The notes under the pieces: generated by a model
Seen by the model: only the letters and a program-made list of their open reading frames with translations
What the model was told of the DNA's origin: nothing
Database searches by the model: none
Part shown: positions 47,775-58,744 of the stretch, in pieces
How the letters are laid out: each line of letters opens with the position of its first letter
Numbering within the stretch: position 1 is the stretch's first letter
Program-made: the position numbers and the translations under genes
NCBI GenBank assembly: GCA_950097015.1
Contig: CATNEN010000024.1
Location: 890,001 to 954,000, forward strand
Direction: 5' to 3'
DNA length: 64,000 nucleotides
Source: Macrostomum hystrix
Lineage: Eukaryota; Platyhelminthes; Macrostomidae

Positions 47775-48737
47775 CCATGACTAGGGACATGGCGGCCGTG
47801 CCTCTAACTCTATGTCCAAGGACACGGCCGCCATGTCCCTAGCTACCACACTACTCTGTACGTGGTAGCTAGGTGGCCGTGTCTTTAGCTGTGTGGACTC
47901 ACGGCACGGCCGCCGTGTCCCTAGCTCTGTGTATGGGAACACGGCGGCCGTGCTCCTAGTAATCTACCACTCACATGCCTGGGGGCACAGCGGTTGTCTC
48001 TGAACAATGGGCTTTAAATGAAAAATGATTCAATACATGTACGTAAGGTAGCTCAAATGTTGCCAGTAATGTCTGTAAAGACTGTCAAATATTGTGTCAA
48101 TCCAATATACTAAAACTCCTTTTAAATTATACTACTATATCACACAAGTATACTGTGTAGTGGAACGTGCAAACTTGTTCGTTTTTTGTTTTATTTATTA
48201 TTGCTTTTTTTGATGCGTACATATCTCGAGCATTTTTGTTGAAATTGACTGTTTGCAGGTATATAAATTAAGAATTGAACTTCTTACCTACCATGCCTAG
48301 AGTACCTTACAAAAATACATGTATCGCCATGCAGTTACTTTATATACATGTATGTTAGTGCATCCAACATAGAATGGGGCAGTTAGTGGATGCATGTACA
48401 GCATGATAATATTACGGACACATGATAATGTCTTTACGGACACTACCGGTGATGTTCGAGCTACATTACATACATGTATCAAATCATGTTGCATTTAAAG
48501 CCCATTGTTCAGAGACAACCGCCACGCCCCCGGGCATGTGAGTGGTAGATTACTAGGAACATGGTTGCCGTGTCACCATACACAGAGCTAGGGACACGGC
48601 AGCCGTGCCGCAAGTCCACACAGCTAAAAACACGGCCGCCGTGGCTCTAGGCACAGAGTAGTGCGGTAGCTATGGACACAGCGGCCATGTCCTTAGACAT
48701 TGAGTTAGAGGCACGGCCACCGTGTCCCTAGTCATGG
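47775..48737. mobile_element. Large fold-back element with nested GC-rich palindromes
   Basis: The left arm starts CCATGACTAGGGACATGGCG and the right arm ends CCGTGTCCCTAGTCATGG. Arms of at least 245 bp, extending to about 310 bp with mismatches (for example GGGCTTTAAATG / CATTTAAAGCCC), surround a central AT-rich spacer of about 340 bp. Each arm contains several copies of GGACACGGCCGCCGTGTCC-like units that are themselves palindromic. No ORF of note lies inside. It is upstream of both the methyltransferase gene and uL11m. Confidence 0.85.
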
Positions 48738-49081
48738 CGAAAATAATAACTACTGAATTAGTCCCATTGTAGTCTGTTGCAGTTCCATTGCAGTCCCATT
48801 GTGGTCCATTTTGGTGTTTAAAGGTAAAAGCTATTCTTCTAACTTAGCTTAGTGTTACAATACACAATTTTCTGTATCAAAATAAATTGTTTAGTTTTCC
48901 ATTTAAAGTTAATCTGCCATCGCAGTTTAGTGAAACAGTGAAAAGTTTATTTATATTTGAAATCGATAGCAACTAATTCTGTTAGTGCCCACTTTGTGTT
49001 TGCTTGTGACTAGTGCAAGTGCTAGTGAAAATTGATCTCTAGTACTTGTATGCTTCAAGTGCAAAAAGCAACATTGATTGA

Positions 49082-49096
49082 TTTGACAAATTGCAG
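49082..49096 (+). promoter_or_regulatory. Splice acceptor 29 nt before the uL11m start codon
   Basis: TTTGACAAATTGCAG precedes CTTCCCAGC. The ATG is at 49126. It may be a trans-splice acceptor or the end of a 5' UTR intron. Confidence 0.45.
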
Positions 49097-49125
49097 CTTC
49101 CCAGCTGAGCCAAGCTCAACCAATC

Positions 49126-49704
49126 ATGGCAGCCAAAGTGAAGCGATATCGGGGCTTCTACGAGGCAGCGGTGCATCCCATATTTTACAAGACCAACATA
49201 CCGGCCCAGCAGGCCAAGCCGGCTCCACCTCTTGGTCCCCAGCTGGGCAAGCGTGGCATCAACATACCCAGCTTTTGCAAGGACTTCAACGAGCGCACTA
49301 AGCATATTAAGCCGGGCATTCCAATACCAACTGTGATGTACATTAACCCGGATCGCAGTTTTCTATTGCAGCTCTATCATCCGCCGACGTCTTATTTAAT
49401 TAAGCAGGCGGCCGGCATTAGCAAGGGTGCCACAGATCCGCACAAAGAAATAGCTGGCATGCTAACTAGGCAGCACATCTACGAGATCGCCCTGCTGAAG
49501 CAGCAGGATCCGCCACTGCAGACTGTGCCACTGCGTCGCATTGTTGAAGCCGTCATCCAGCAGGCCAGACGGATGGGTGTACTCATCGTGGACAAGCTGG
49601 ATCCGGTTGAGTATGCGGCATTTTTAGAGAAACGAACTGAAGAGCTGCGGCTGATGCGAGAAGAGCTGGCTGCGATTAAGAAGGCCAAAATGGCCAAAGT
49701 CTGA
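49126..49704 (+). CDS. MRPL11: Mitochondrial large ribosomal subunit protein uL11m
   Basis: Single-exon 192-aa ORF, the same length as the human protein. KPAPPLGPQLGKRGINIPSF and CKDFNERTKHIKPGIPIPT give the ribosomal L11 N-terminal signature (APPLGP-LG--G). PPTSYLIKQAAGISKGATDP and LTRQHIYEIALLKQQD give the C-terminal rRNA-binding domain, and RRIVEAVIQQARRMGVLIVD the closing helix. The C terminus is a Lys/Ala/Glu helix typical of the mitochondrial rather than bacterial protein. Residues 1-20 (KVKRYRGFYEAAV) are basic and could aid mitochondrial import. It belongs to the L7/L12 stalk base of the mitoribosome. No intron is needed, although most neighbours are intron-rich. Confidence 0.96.
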   Translation: MAAKVKRYRGFYEAAVHPIFYKTNIPAQQAKPAPPLGPQLGKRGINIPSFCKDFNERTKHIKPGIPIPTVMYINPDRSFLLQLYHPPTSYLIKQAAGISKGATDPHKEIAGMLTRQHIYEIALLKQQDPPLQTVPLRRIVEAVIQQARRMGVLIVDKLDPVEYAAFLEKRTEELRLMREELAAIKKAKMAKV

Positions 49705-50246
49705 GCGTTGGATCATCGTTCAACGTTTTACTGTCAGTCAGACAGACACAGATCTGCTAAATTCAAATCTGTTTTTGTTACTATAGAAACTAATTAGCAT
49801 TTTTTCAATTTCATCATCTTTCTGCGCTCCAATCGATGCTTTATTGCGTGTTGCTTTATAGTGAAATATAAACATTAATAATCACTAATTGGAGTCAGTT
49901 ATTAATTTAGCCTACTGTTTCTTTTTGCTTTGTTTCAAATTGCTTTCCTGGAATGCCTTCTGGGTGCCCGTCGCTAAATTTCAGCAGAAATAACCCGCGT
50001 AACATTCCGCTGACCCATAAGCACACAGTCATGCATAGATTAGACCGCATGGGGCATAAATTAAACGACAAGCTCTTCTCTCGCAGCGAATTCGAGCTCA
50101 GGGACATTGGTTGGAATGTTCTTCCAATCGTAGAGTTCTTCCAATTGGAGAGGTCTTCCTTGAACTATAATAAGCTGAAATATTTCCAGCCGAAGCGACA
50201 CACTGGCTCAAAAGCGGAGTGAGCAGCAGCAGCAGCAGCCGCCGCA
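49705..50246. other. Intergenic between uL11m and ADAM10
   Basis: Contains the uL11m 3' UTR, a SINE A remnant near 50068 and the ADAM10 5' UTR with a (CAG)n tract at 50223-50238 just before the start codon. Confidence 0.5.
50068..50115 (-). mobile_element. SINE family A remnant
   Basis: GACAAGCTCTTCTCTCGCAG then CGAATTCGAGCTCAGGGACA matches the reverse complement of the head region of the copy at 40450, with an internal deletion. Confidence 0.5.
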
Positions 50247-53200
50247 ATGACTGCGAGCCGTAGCCGACGCTGTCGACAATGGTCATCCTCGTCGCAGCCG
50301 CCTCCAGCCTGCCTGTTATTGGCAGCTACTGTCCTGGCTGGCGCCGCATTCCACTGCGCCTCCGGGCGCGCCTTCGGCCCGTTGCCAGCTACGGAGACGC
50401 TGACGGATCACGACCGGCTGAACTATGCGCCGCTGGACCGCGAGCCGCCGCGTCGAACTAGGCGCAGCGTCGGCTATCTGGTTGATAACCGGCTGAGACT
50501 GGCGTTCACTGCTCACGGCCGCCAATTCGTGCTCCGCCTTGAGCACAATGATCGCCTAACTGAGCCTGGGGCAACTTTTCAACTTGGCTCCGGCACTCCA
50601 GAGCCGTTGGAATTTCCCGAAGCTGTCGTTGGCGAATTGGAAGACGATCCGGGTAGTCGCCTATTCGGCAGCCTAATTGACGGCGTGTTTAGCGGCGCCG
50701 TCTTCACCTCGGACGGCTCCGGCTGGTACGTGGAACCAGCGTCGCGCTATTTAACGCCAGAGACCGGAGCTGGAGGCGATTTAGGCTTTCACTCGATTAT
50801 TTACAACGATTCGCACGTTGTCTGGCCTACGCGGCATAAAAGGTAATGCTTTTGCTGTCATTATTTTTTGTTATTGATTGCAGAATCTGTGTAAACATGG
50901 ATTTGGAAACTATTTGAATCCGAATTTGTTATAATACTTTGGTTCCTCATCACGGGGTGGTCCTTTTTTGTTTGAGGAGTTCCACAGTCTAGTTCTAGGA
51001 TGGTGCTCGAAGTTTCTAGGAAGGTCCTTGTGAATTCTAGGGTGGTCTTATTTAAATTCTAGGAAGGTCCTTGTGGATTCTAGGGTGGTCCTTACTCAAA
51101 TTCTAGGAAGCTCCTTTTTCAAATTCTAGGAAGGTCCTTGTGGATTCTAGGGTGGTCCTTATTCAAATTCTAGGAAGGTCCTTGTGGAGTCTAGGGTGGT
51201 CCTTACTCAAATTCTAGGAAGTTCCTTGTGGATTCTAGGGTGGTCCTTATTCAAATTCTAGGAAGGTCCTTGTGGAGTCTAGGGTGGTCCTTACTCAAAT
51301 TCTAGGAAGCCCCTTTTTCAAATTCTAGGAAGCTCCTTTTTCAAATTCTAGGAAGGTCCTTGTGGATTCTAGGGTGGTCCTTATTCAAATTCTAGGAAGG
51401 TCCTTGTGGAGTCTAGGGTGGTCCTTTTTCAAATTCTAGGAAGGTCTTTGAAGGTTCTAGGGTGACCCTAGCTTGTTTAAGTTTTAGGGAGGTCCTTACT
51501 CAAGTTTTAGGGTGGTCCTTATTCAAGTTCTATGATGGTCCTTGTATATTCTTGGGTGGTCCTTGAGGGTTCTAGGGTGGTATTTAGTCAAGCTGTATGA
51601 TAATTTTCTCTGTGCATCATCCACGGCATATCCAGGTACGTGCTGCAGCATTCGCATCCGCCGATTCACCCGAATCCGGCGCCGCCATTCACCGACAATC
51701 CGCCCGCTAATGATCAGTTGCCTAGCGATGGAAATAAAATAGACGACGCCAAGGTGTGCTCGCTCTATTTACAATCGGACGCCGCGCTTTGGGAGGCCAC
51801 CCTGCGGCTGCCCTCAGTGAACGGCAACGAGCAGCGGGCGCGCACGGAGATTCGGGCGCTGTTTCAGCACCACGTCAGCGCCGCTACGCAGATCTACTCG
51901 GCCACCAAGTTTGTCACCAGGGATGGCAAGTTCGAGCAGCGCGGAGTGCAATTTCGGGTCAACAGGATTAGAATCAACACTACGGCCGACTGCGGGCCGG
52001 ACAAAAGCAACCCATTCTGCGCCGAAGGCATCGATGTGACCAGCTTCTTAAACCTGCACGCCTACAGCAACCACTCGGAGCATTGTCTGGCCTATCTGTT
52101 TACTTATCGAGACTTCAGCGGCGGCACCCTGGGGCTAGCCTGGGTTGGCACCAAAGACCAGAACGGCGGCATCTGCGAGAAATACCGGGAGTATGAGTGA
52201 GTGAAAATTCTGGTCTTTTGGTATCAAGGATAAGATTAACATATATGGCTTAGATTTTGTAGATTTTAGTTCTTTAAAAAACCGGATGTGGATGCATGAT
52301 AATAGTACATTTTGGTTTCTCAGAAGAACCGGAAGTGAATACATGATAATATTATATTTTGGTTTCTAAGAAGAACCGGAATTGGATACATGATAATAAT
52401 ACATTTCGGTTTCTCAGAAGAATCCGGAAGTGAATACATAATAATATTACATTTTGGTTTCTCAGAAGAACCGGAAGTGAATACATGATAATATTACACT
52501 TTAGTTTCAAAGAAGAACCGGAAGTGGATACATGATAATATTACATTTTGGTTTCAAAGAAGAAGCAGAAGTGGATACATGATAATATTACATTTTGGTT
52601 TCAAAGAAGAACCGGAAGTGGATACATGATAATATTACATTTTGGTTTCAAAGAAGAACCGGAAGTGAATACATGATAATATTACATTTTGGTTTCAAAG
52701 AAGAACCGGAAGTGAATACATGATAATGTAATATTCACTTTGGTTTCAAATAAGAACCGAAAGTGGATACATGATAATATTACATTTTGGTTTCAAAGAA
52801 GAACCGGAAGTGGATACATGATAATATTACATTTTGGTTTCAAAGAAGAACCGGAAGTGGATACATGATAATATTACATTTTGGTTTCAAAGAAGAACCG
52901 GAAGTGGATACATGATAATATTACATTTTGGTTTCAAAGAAGAACCGGAAGTGGATACATGATAATATTACATTTTGGTTTCAAAGAAGAACCGGAAGTG
53001 GATACATGATAATATTACATTTTGGTTTCAAAGAAGAAGCAGAAGTGGATACATGATAATATTACATTTTGGTTTCTAAGAAGAACCGGAAGTGAATACA
53101 GAAATAAAAATCTTATATTTTGGAGTTAATAATACTGCCCGAAAATATTATATAATGTGTACTATATTGTATAATGTGTATATTATACACATACTCTATC

Positions 53201-56200
53201 TGGCTCTTTAATGTAGGCTTGTGCAAGTACTATTACTATTTTAATACTATTAAATCTCCTTTCGATGTACTGTATTTACAATGACCTGCAGCTATTTGGC
53301 ATTTTACTATATATAACGGCATAGCTGTTCGGTTCTGTTTGTTTATGCGCGCACACAGCAGCTATTTAGTGTTCCTCGCTGGCTTGGTAATATTCCAAAT
53401 TCAGTTGCAGGGTGAATGTTTAATGCCACACTTGCCTGTCCCGCGAACTATTCCGTTGATGCTTTTTAAATACTTGCCGCTATAGCCGTTCCAACCCATC
53501 TTAATTTAGAATCCCCCAGCAGGTGACCTTTCGCATCCTATAGTCATCTGAGGCTAGTGATCTAAAATGCATTGTAAACCTATCTGTGGCTAACTTAAAA
53601 GTCTTTGCCTGGTTTGAATGCTATGGATTGCATTTTATGATTGTATGTACGCTTCAGAAACAGTAGTCAAACATCATCTGTTCCTTCCCGGCTTTGTGCG
53701 CTTAGTTTATATAGTTCTTATCTGTCCTATTTTTAGTCCATATTTTATTATTCCCTCTCTGCCCCATTCTGTCTGTTGCACTCGCTACAAAAAAACGAAA
53801 AAAATTTACGCGTTCCTAAAATAAATAATATTAGTGACCGGCTTATGTAGCAATAATTAACCGTGAAACTTTAACTGGGTTATAGCAAATGTAGCTGAGT
53901 GGCAGTCCATGCACTTACACACTGGGAATAGAACTGACAGTCCATGCACTGACACACTGGGAATAGAACTGACAGTCCATGCACTGACACACTGGGAATA
54001 GAACTGACAGTCCATGCACTGACACTGGGAATAGAACTGACAGTCCATGCACTGACACACTGGGAATAGAACTGACAGTCCATGCACTGCCACACAAGGA
54101 ATAAAAGTACATCTGCAGTGCAAAACTTTAATGAAACATTTAGCGTCCCATACTCTTAGATTGTATCAAATGAGCATTTTATAATTCTCAGACAATGCAT
54201 TTGCAAATAAACTAATTTTCGCTATAATCTATTTGGATTTCGCCATTGCCATATCATCTTTGATCTTCCAATCCAATTCAAACTCCAGCGATCAGATCCC
54301 GGGTCGGCGATCCTGGAAGTCCTTAAACACCGGCATTGTCACCTTGATTAATTACGGGCGTCGCATTGTTGAAAAAGTGTCCTACCTGACATTCGCTCAC
54401 GAGATGGGTCACAATTTCGGCGCTAATCACGATGACGGCCTGACACCGATGCAGCCCGACTGTCAGCCAACTGGCGAGCAGGGAAACTACATCATGTTCT
54501 CCTCCGCAACTACTGGCGACTTGCCTAACAACAACAGGTGCGAATTCAGTTATACTTTCTGGTTCTACTATATCATTTTTCTGATACAAAGGCAGCTAGA
54601 AGCTTCACTTTCTACTGGAAGTAAGCTAAGACAAGATAACACCATGCGATCCCTTACCTACCTGATCGACAATATCCCAAACATGACCCAGAAAATCCCC
54701 AGGTTAGTTCCGTGATCCCTACCTTCATCCGTCACCCAAAAAAATCGCCAAGTTGGTTCCGTGATCCCCACTTTCTCACACATCCTTGAAACCGGCAGGT
54801 TCAGCCCGTGCTCCCGCGACAGCATGGCCTCACTGCTAGACCAGGTGCAGCACGCTCGCAGCGGCAAAGCTAACTGTCTCCGGCGTAGCGCCGAGGCGGC
54901 CGCATTCTGCGGAAACAGCCTCCTGGAGCCTGGCGAAGATTGCGACTGCGGCTACGCCGACGAGTGCCGCGACGCCTGCTGTCATCCGCGCGGCGGCCCG
55001 TCCGACCAGCCGGCCTGCCGGGTGAGGAAGCCGGCCCGCTGCTCGCCATCTGGAAATCTGTGCTGCACGGCCGGCTGCGACTTCACCCCGGCTGGCACAG
55101 TCTGCCGCGCTGAGACCGACTGCGCCATGCCGGCCGTCTGCAACGGCCATGGCAGCTCCTGCCCGGAGGCGCATCAGAAGCCGGATAATTCCACTTGCCG
55201 CGGTGGCACCCGGCTATGCCGGCAGGGTTCCTGCGGCCCCTCTGTCTGCGCCCTGATTGGCTGGCTGGAGTGCCAGAGTCCGCCTTGCTATCTGGGCTGC
55301 CGGCCAACCAATGCTAGCCGCTGCATCAGCACTAGGGACGCTGCGAGGCTTAAAGACATATCTTCACCGGTGTACCGGCTATTGCAAAGAGTCAACGCGA
55401 CCGCATTTGGCCTCAAACTGCAGGTAAGTGGTCTGTTAGGATTAATAATAATAACAATGACTGCAAGGGCCTGTAAAAATTTCCGCATAATTATTCTCTC
55501 TCAAATATTTTCATCCGGATTATGTTAAATTATGCAAAATTTCCTAACACAACAACCGGACGAAACTTCCGGATGAAATGAATTATTCGTTGTCTTTCGT
55601 CGGGTTGTTTTCTGCTTTAGCTGCCCCAGAGTTTTTACCGTTTTTTACCCTGGAGTTTATGCTGAATAAGCAAAAGTGGGCAATATCCAGATCAAAGTGT
55701 TACATTCAGTTACCGGGAAAAGAACTGGAGCAAAAACGGATGAATTTTTTGGGGAGTGATAACACGCTGCTTACAGCTTACATTTATAGTTGTTTATATT
55801 GAAATTTCTAGAATAGTTAACATTCTTGAAAAATGCATTCGCGGAAATTTTAATTTGCCGTATAAGGAAAATTATTTACGAATCAAAAGTTTGCAAAGTT
55901 CTCTACACTATCAAACAGAAATGACCTCACCAATAATGACCTTTATGAATAGAATTCCAAATAGATTCAGCCAATTTTTCTTAGCTTTTCACTTATTGTC
56001 TGGTATTCTAAACCTCTGCTTTTAGCAGGCATCACATGCAAGGAAAAGTTTTTTTCCATTGATTTAATTCCAAACCAAATAATTGCGCAAACTTTCTTAT
56101 GCAAAACGTACCAGAAGAACGTAAAAATTATTGAAATGGCATTCTTATGAAAACAGCAAGACATAATATTGGTATTCATCCTTCGAAGCTCCTCTCGTTG

Positions 56201-57755
56201 CCGAAACACTTCGAAAATCTGCCAACAGTGCTTCGAAATACAGAGATTTATATCCGTCAACTTGCACAGAGACCTCGATTGATCCAGAAAACCTGCAGCA
56301 CCCAGTCCTCCGCCTCTAATGGCACAGAAGAATCTTTTGATAAGAGTCGCATGCTCGAGGACATTGTAAAGTATTACAATAAACAATATTAAACATTTCC
56401 CTGAGGCACAATCACCATCCACAGCCAGCCCTGCACTGTCAGTCCCTATAGAGTTTGCATACTTGAGTTTGGAAGAATTAGCATTGAAGCCAGTTAGGTT
56501 CAAGCCGGTCCAAGCCAGTCCCGTCCAAGCTGGTCCTGCGAGCCCTGATTCCACGGCACAGATCATTTCCGAGCTGATTGACAGCATGCATCTTGGACAG
56601 TCTTCGTTGCAACAGGATCAGTAAACCGTTCACGGCAAGCTCGCATCAAGAATTCGGCATCAGTATAAAGATTCCTGGCAAGATGAATACTGTACTCTGA
56701 TGACTGTAAATTGTTCACACCCAGTTCCACTAGATTACGCCCGGCATAGGCTGCTGGCTGGCTGTTCACTCCAAACTTCCGATTGATCACAATGGCTTTT
56801 CGGAGTTTCCGTAACTCCTGGATAACTTTTTTCTGACCTGCTTGCTGCTTCTTTTGCACAAGTGCGTAACAATGGTGTTTGATTCTGGTTCTCGTCTGCT
56901 TGCCGACAATCACGGTTGACAGCTGTCATCGGACTCGGACCCATTCGCTGCATCCCTGTCACCATCTCCCGAGTTTTTGTCCAAAGTAATTCGACCCCGT
57001 CGCGAATTCGAGCTCAGCAAACTTGGTGCGAGAGTCTGACGCCTCATCAGAACAAAATCATTTGTTTATTAATAATTTGGGGAACCTTTTTCTTGTTTCT
57101 ACTATTTATAGTAGAGTAATAAGGATTTTATAAACTTTTAAAATTCAAAAAGCGCATTCAGAACCAATCTCTCTCTCTATTATTAAACAGGTCGGCTCTC
57201 CGTGCGAAAACTTTAAAGGGTATTGTAACGCGGATCACCAGTGCCGCCTGATCGATACCAAAGGCCCGCTAGGTCGCCTCCAGGATCTATTATTTAGTCC
57301 GGAGTCACTTGAACAGGTGCGCAATTGGATAGTGGCAAATTGGTACTTTGTCATCATCATCTGTCTGGCTGTGTTGATAGCTCTGGGCGCCTCCGTTCGG
57401 CTCTGTTCGGTCAGACGCTCGGCCGCCGCAGCTGCAGCCAGAGATGCCGCAACCGCTGCCGCTGTAGCTGCCGTTGCGGCTGGCGGAGTGGCCAGCGGTT
57501 CCGGCCTGTGTTCAGCATCGATGCAGCTGCCGCCGCCGCCGCCAGTCTACTGCGTTAGGGGGGACACCACAGATCCAGGTGGCATGGCCTACTGCCGGTG
57601 AGTGCTCGTGGCCTCCGGGCAGTTCACCATTAGAGCCATTTAGGACCAGAGTATCATTCTCATTTTCTCATCGACCAATAGACCGTTGGCAAGCTCTCTT
57701 AGTCTTGCCCTCCGTTTTTCTTATTCACAGAGACCTGCACCTGACATTTGCGCAT

Positions 57756-57786
<31 letters not shown>

Positions 57787-57875
57787 TGCCATCAGCCGGT
57801 CACGGCAAAGGCAGGCGCATCGGGCATCGCAGAGCTATAGAGACCCAGGCTGCCAAGTACACCGCATATCACTAG
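50247..57875 (+). CDS. ADAM10: ADAM10/Kuzbanian-like membrane metalloprotease
   Basis: Six exons, 50247-50842, 51636-52196, 54289-54537, 54799-55423, 57191-57597 and 57731-57875, join in phase to 860 aa. In order: signal peptide (ACLLLAATVLAGAAF), a prodomain with FTAHGRQFVLRLEHND and RTRR at 70-73, and a metalloprotease domain from about 238. The zinc site TFAHEMGHNFGANHD has H423, E424, H427 and H433, followed by a Met-turn NYIMFSSATTGD. Then come a disintegrin domain (CGNSLLEPGEDCDCG), a Cys-rich region (GSPCENFKGYCNADHQCRL), a transmembrane helix at about 728-747 and a cytoplasmic tail with poly-Ala, PPPPP and His/Gln runs. ADAM10 sheds Notch, cadherins and other ectodomains. The fit to ADAM10 rather than ADAM17 rests on RIRINTTAD, CLAYLFTYRDF and GTLGLAWVG. 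The canonical proprotein cleavage position before the catalytic domain lacks its basic motif; RHKR sits 40 residues upstream. Confidence 0.95.
50960..51590. repeat. 44-bp (22+22) minisatellite in ADAM10 intron 1
   Basis: Dimeric unit ATTCTAGGAAGGTCCTTGTG then GATTCTAGGGTGGTCCTTAT then TCAA. The two halves are related, so the array evolved from a roughly 22-bp monomer. About 14 dimers, diverging at the 3' end. Confidence 0.92.
52290..53100. repeat. 47-bp minisatellite in ADAM10 intron 2
   Basis: Unit AGAAGAACCGGAAGTGGATA then CATGATAATATTACATTTTG then GTTTCAA, about 17 copies. The left copies have TTTCTCAG/TTTCTAAG and the right copies TTTCAAAG. Confidence 0.95.
53905..54100. repeat. 35-bp minisatellite in ADAM10 intron 2
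   Basis: Unit GACAGTCCATGCACTGACAC then ACTGGGAATAGAACT, about 6 copies, one with a 2-bp deletion. It is a second, unrelated array in the same intron. Confidence 0.93.
55967..56913 (-). other. Two overlapping minus-strand ORFs in ADAM10 intron 4
   Basis: A 116-codon ORF (56913-56563) contains KKVIQELRKLRKAIVINRKF and a 206-codon ORF (56587-55967) overlaps its end by 25 nt in another frame. I recognise neither. They could be a decayed element broken by a frameshift, a nested gene, or chance. On the + strand 56147-56392 is also open, so the coding strand is uncertain. Confidence 0.22.
56995..57045 (-). mobile_element. Possible SINE family A remnant
   Basis: CGTCGCGAATTCGAGCTCAG followed by AAACTTGGTGCGAGAG resembles the reverse complement of the head of family A. 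Confidence 0.4.
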
Positions 57876-58740
57876 GAGGGCGGAGGCACTCCAACCTTCT
57901 AGCCAATGATGATCTCTTTTGTTACAAATAGAATTTCTGTATTTCCTTCCGCCGCCTCCCCTTGTCTGATTGACTTTCAACTTTATTTCTTTTTTTAATT
58001 TATTTTTTGGGGTTCTCAAGTCAGTTGCTGCCTTTCCTAAATTTACAAGCAAACCCAATTGAGAGTAGGACTATTACATCATAGGATTTTTGCGCAATGC
58101 GTGGTTTAAGTGCAGCAGCAATTTCATTCTCAGGCCATTATTTCCTTGTGTGTTTTTTGTTTGAAAGAAAGTTTTTTCCGCGCATCAAACATGTATAAAA
58201 ATGCTATGTAAGCAGCAATTACGAGTATTTGATTGTTTCATTTCCGTTTGCTTTGTAAGCTAACATATAAGCTTCTTCTGTACACAAAACATTGCCAATC
58301 GATTGCCGGCACCGACCTCAATTTAAAGTGCAGATTCTCCAAGCTGCTACACGCTGATTGGCTTGCAGAATTTTGACCAATCAGACGCTACAACTGGGTG
58401 TTCTTTAAATGGTTCTAATCTTTAACAAGTCTTTTTCAACCACGCACTCTTCTCTTGCGACTCAATTGAAATTTTTGCTATTTCCAACTAAACTATCAGA
58501 TCTCACTGTTGCGCCTCTCTGACTGTGTGCTTCTGTCTTGTTTATATTATTCTGTTTTCAGCATCTTCTAGTAGACACTGACGTGTTTTTTTCCTTTGCA
58601 ATATACTCGTATATAACAGTCGCCTCATTTGCTAGTTAATAACAAAATACCCTTTGTCTTTGCCAATGTAATCAAGACCCATACTTATCCATGCGCCAGA
58701 CCGCTTCAGGCTCGGTTGGCGCGATTCTACTCGTTTGTTC
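57876..58740. other. ADAM10 3' flank
   Basis: AT-rich, pyrimidine-rich sequence after the ADAM10 stop codon, probably the 3' UTR. No gene, SINE or array is recognised before 58745. Confidence 0.5.
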
Positions 58741-58744
58741 GCCG

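Noticed and set aside
46960..48830. Autonomous transposon around the large fold-back
   Set aside because: No ORF with a transposase or reverse transcriptase signature on either strand.
57317..57601. ADAM10 ending at the stop TGA 57599-57601
   Set aside because: TGCCG|GTGAGT is a good donor and the exon at 57731 continues in phase with a typical cytoplasmic tail. The shorter form remains possible by intron retention.
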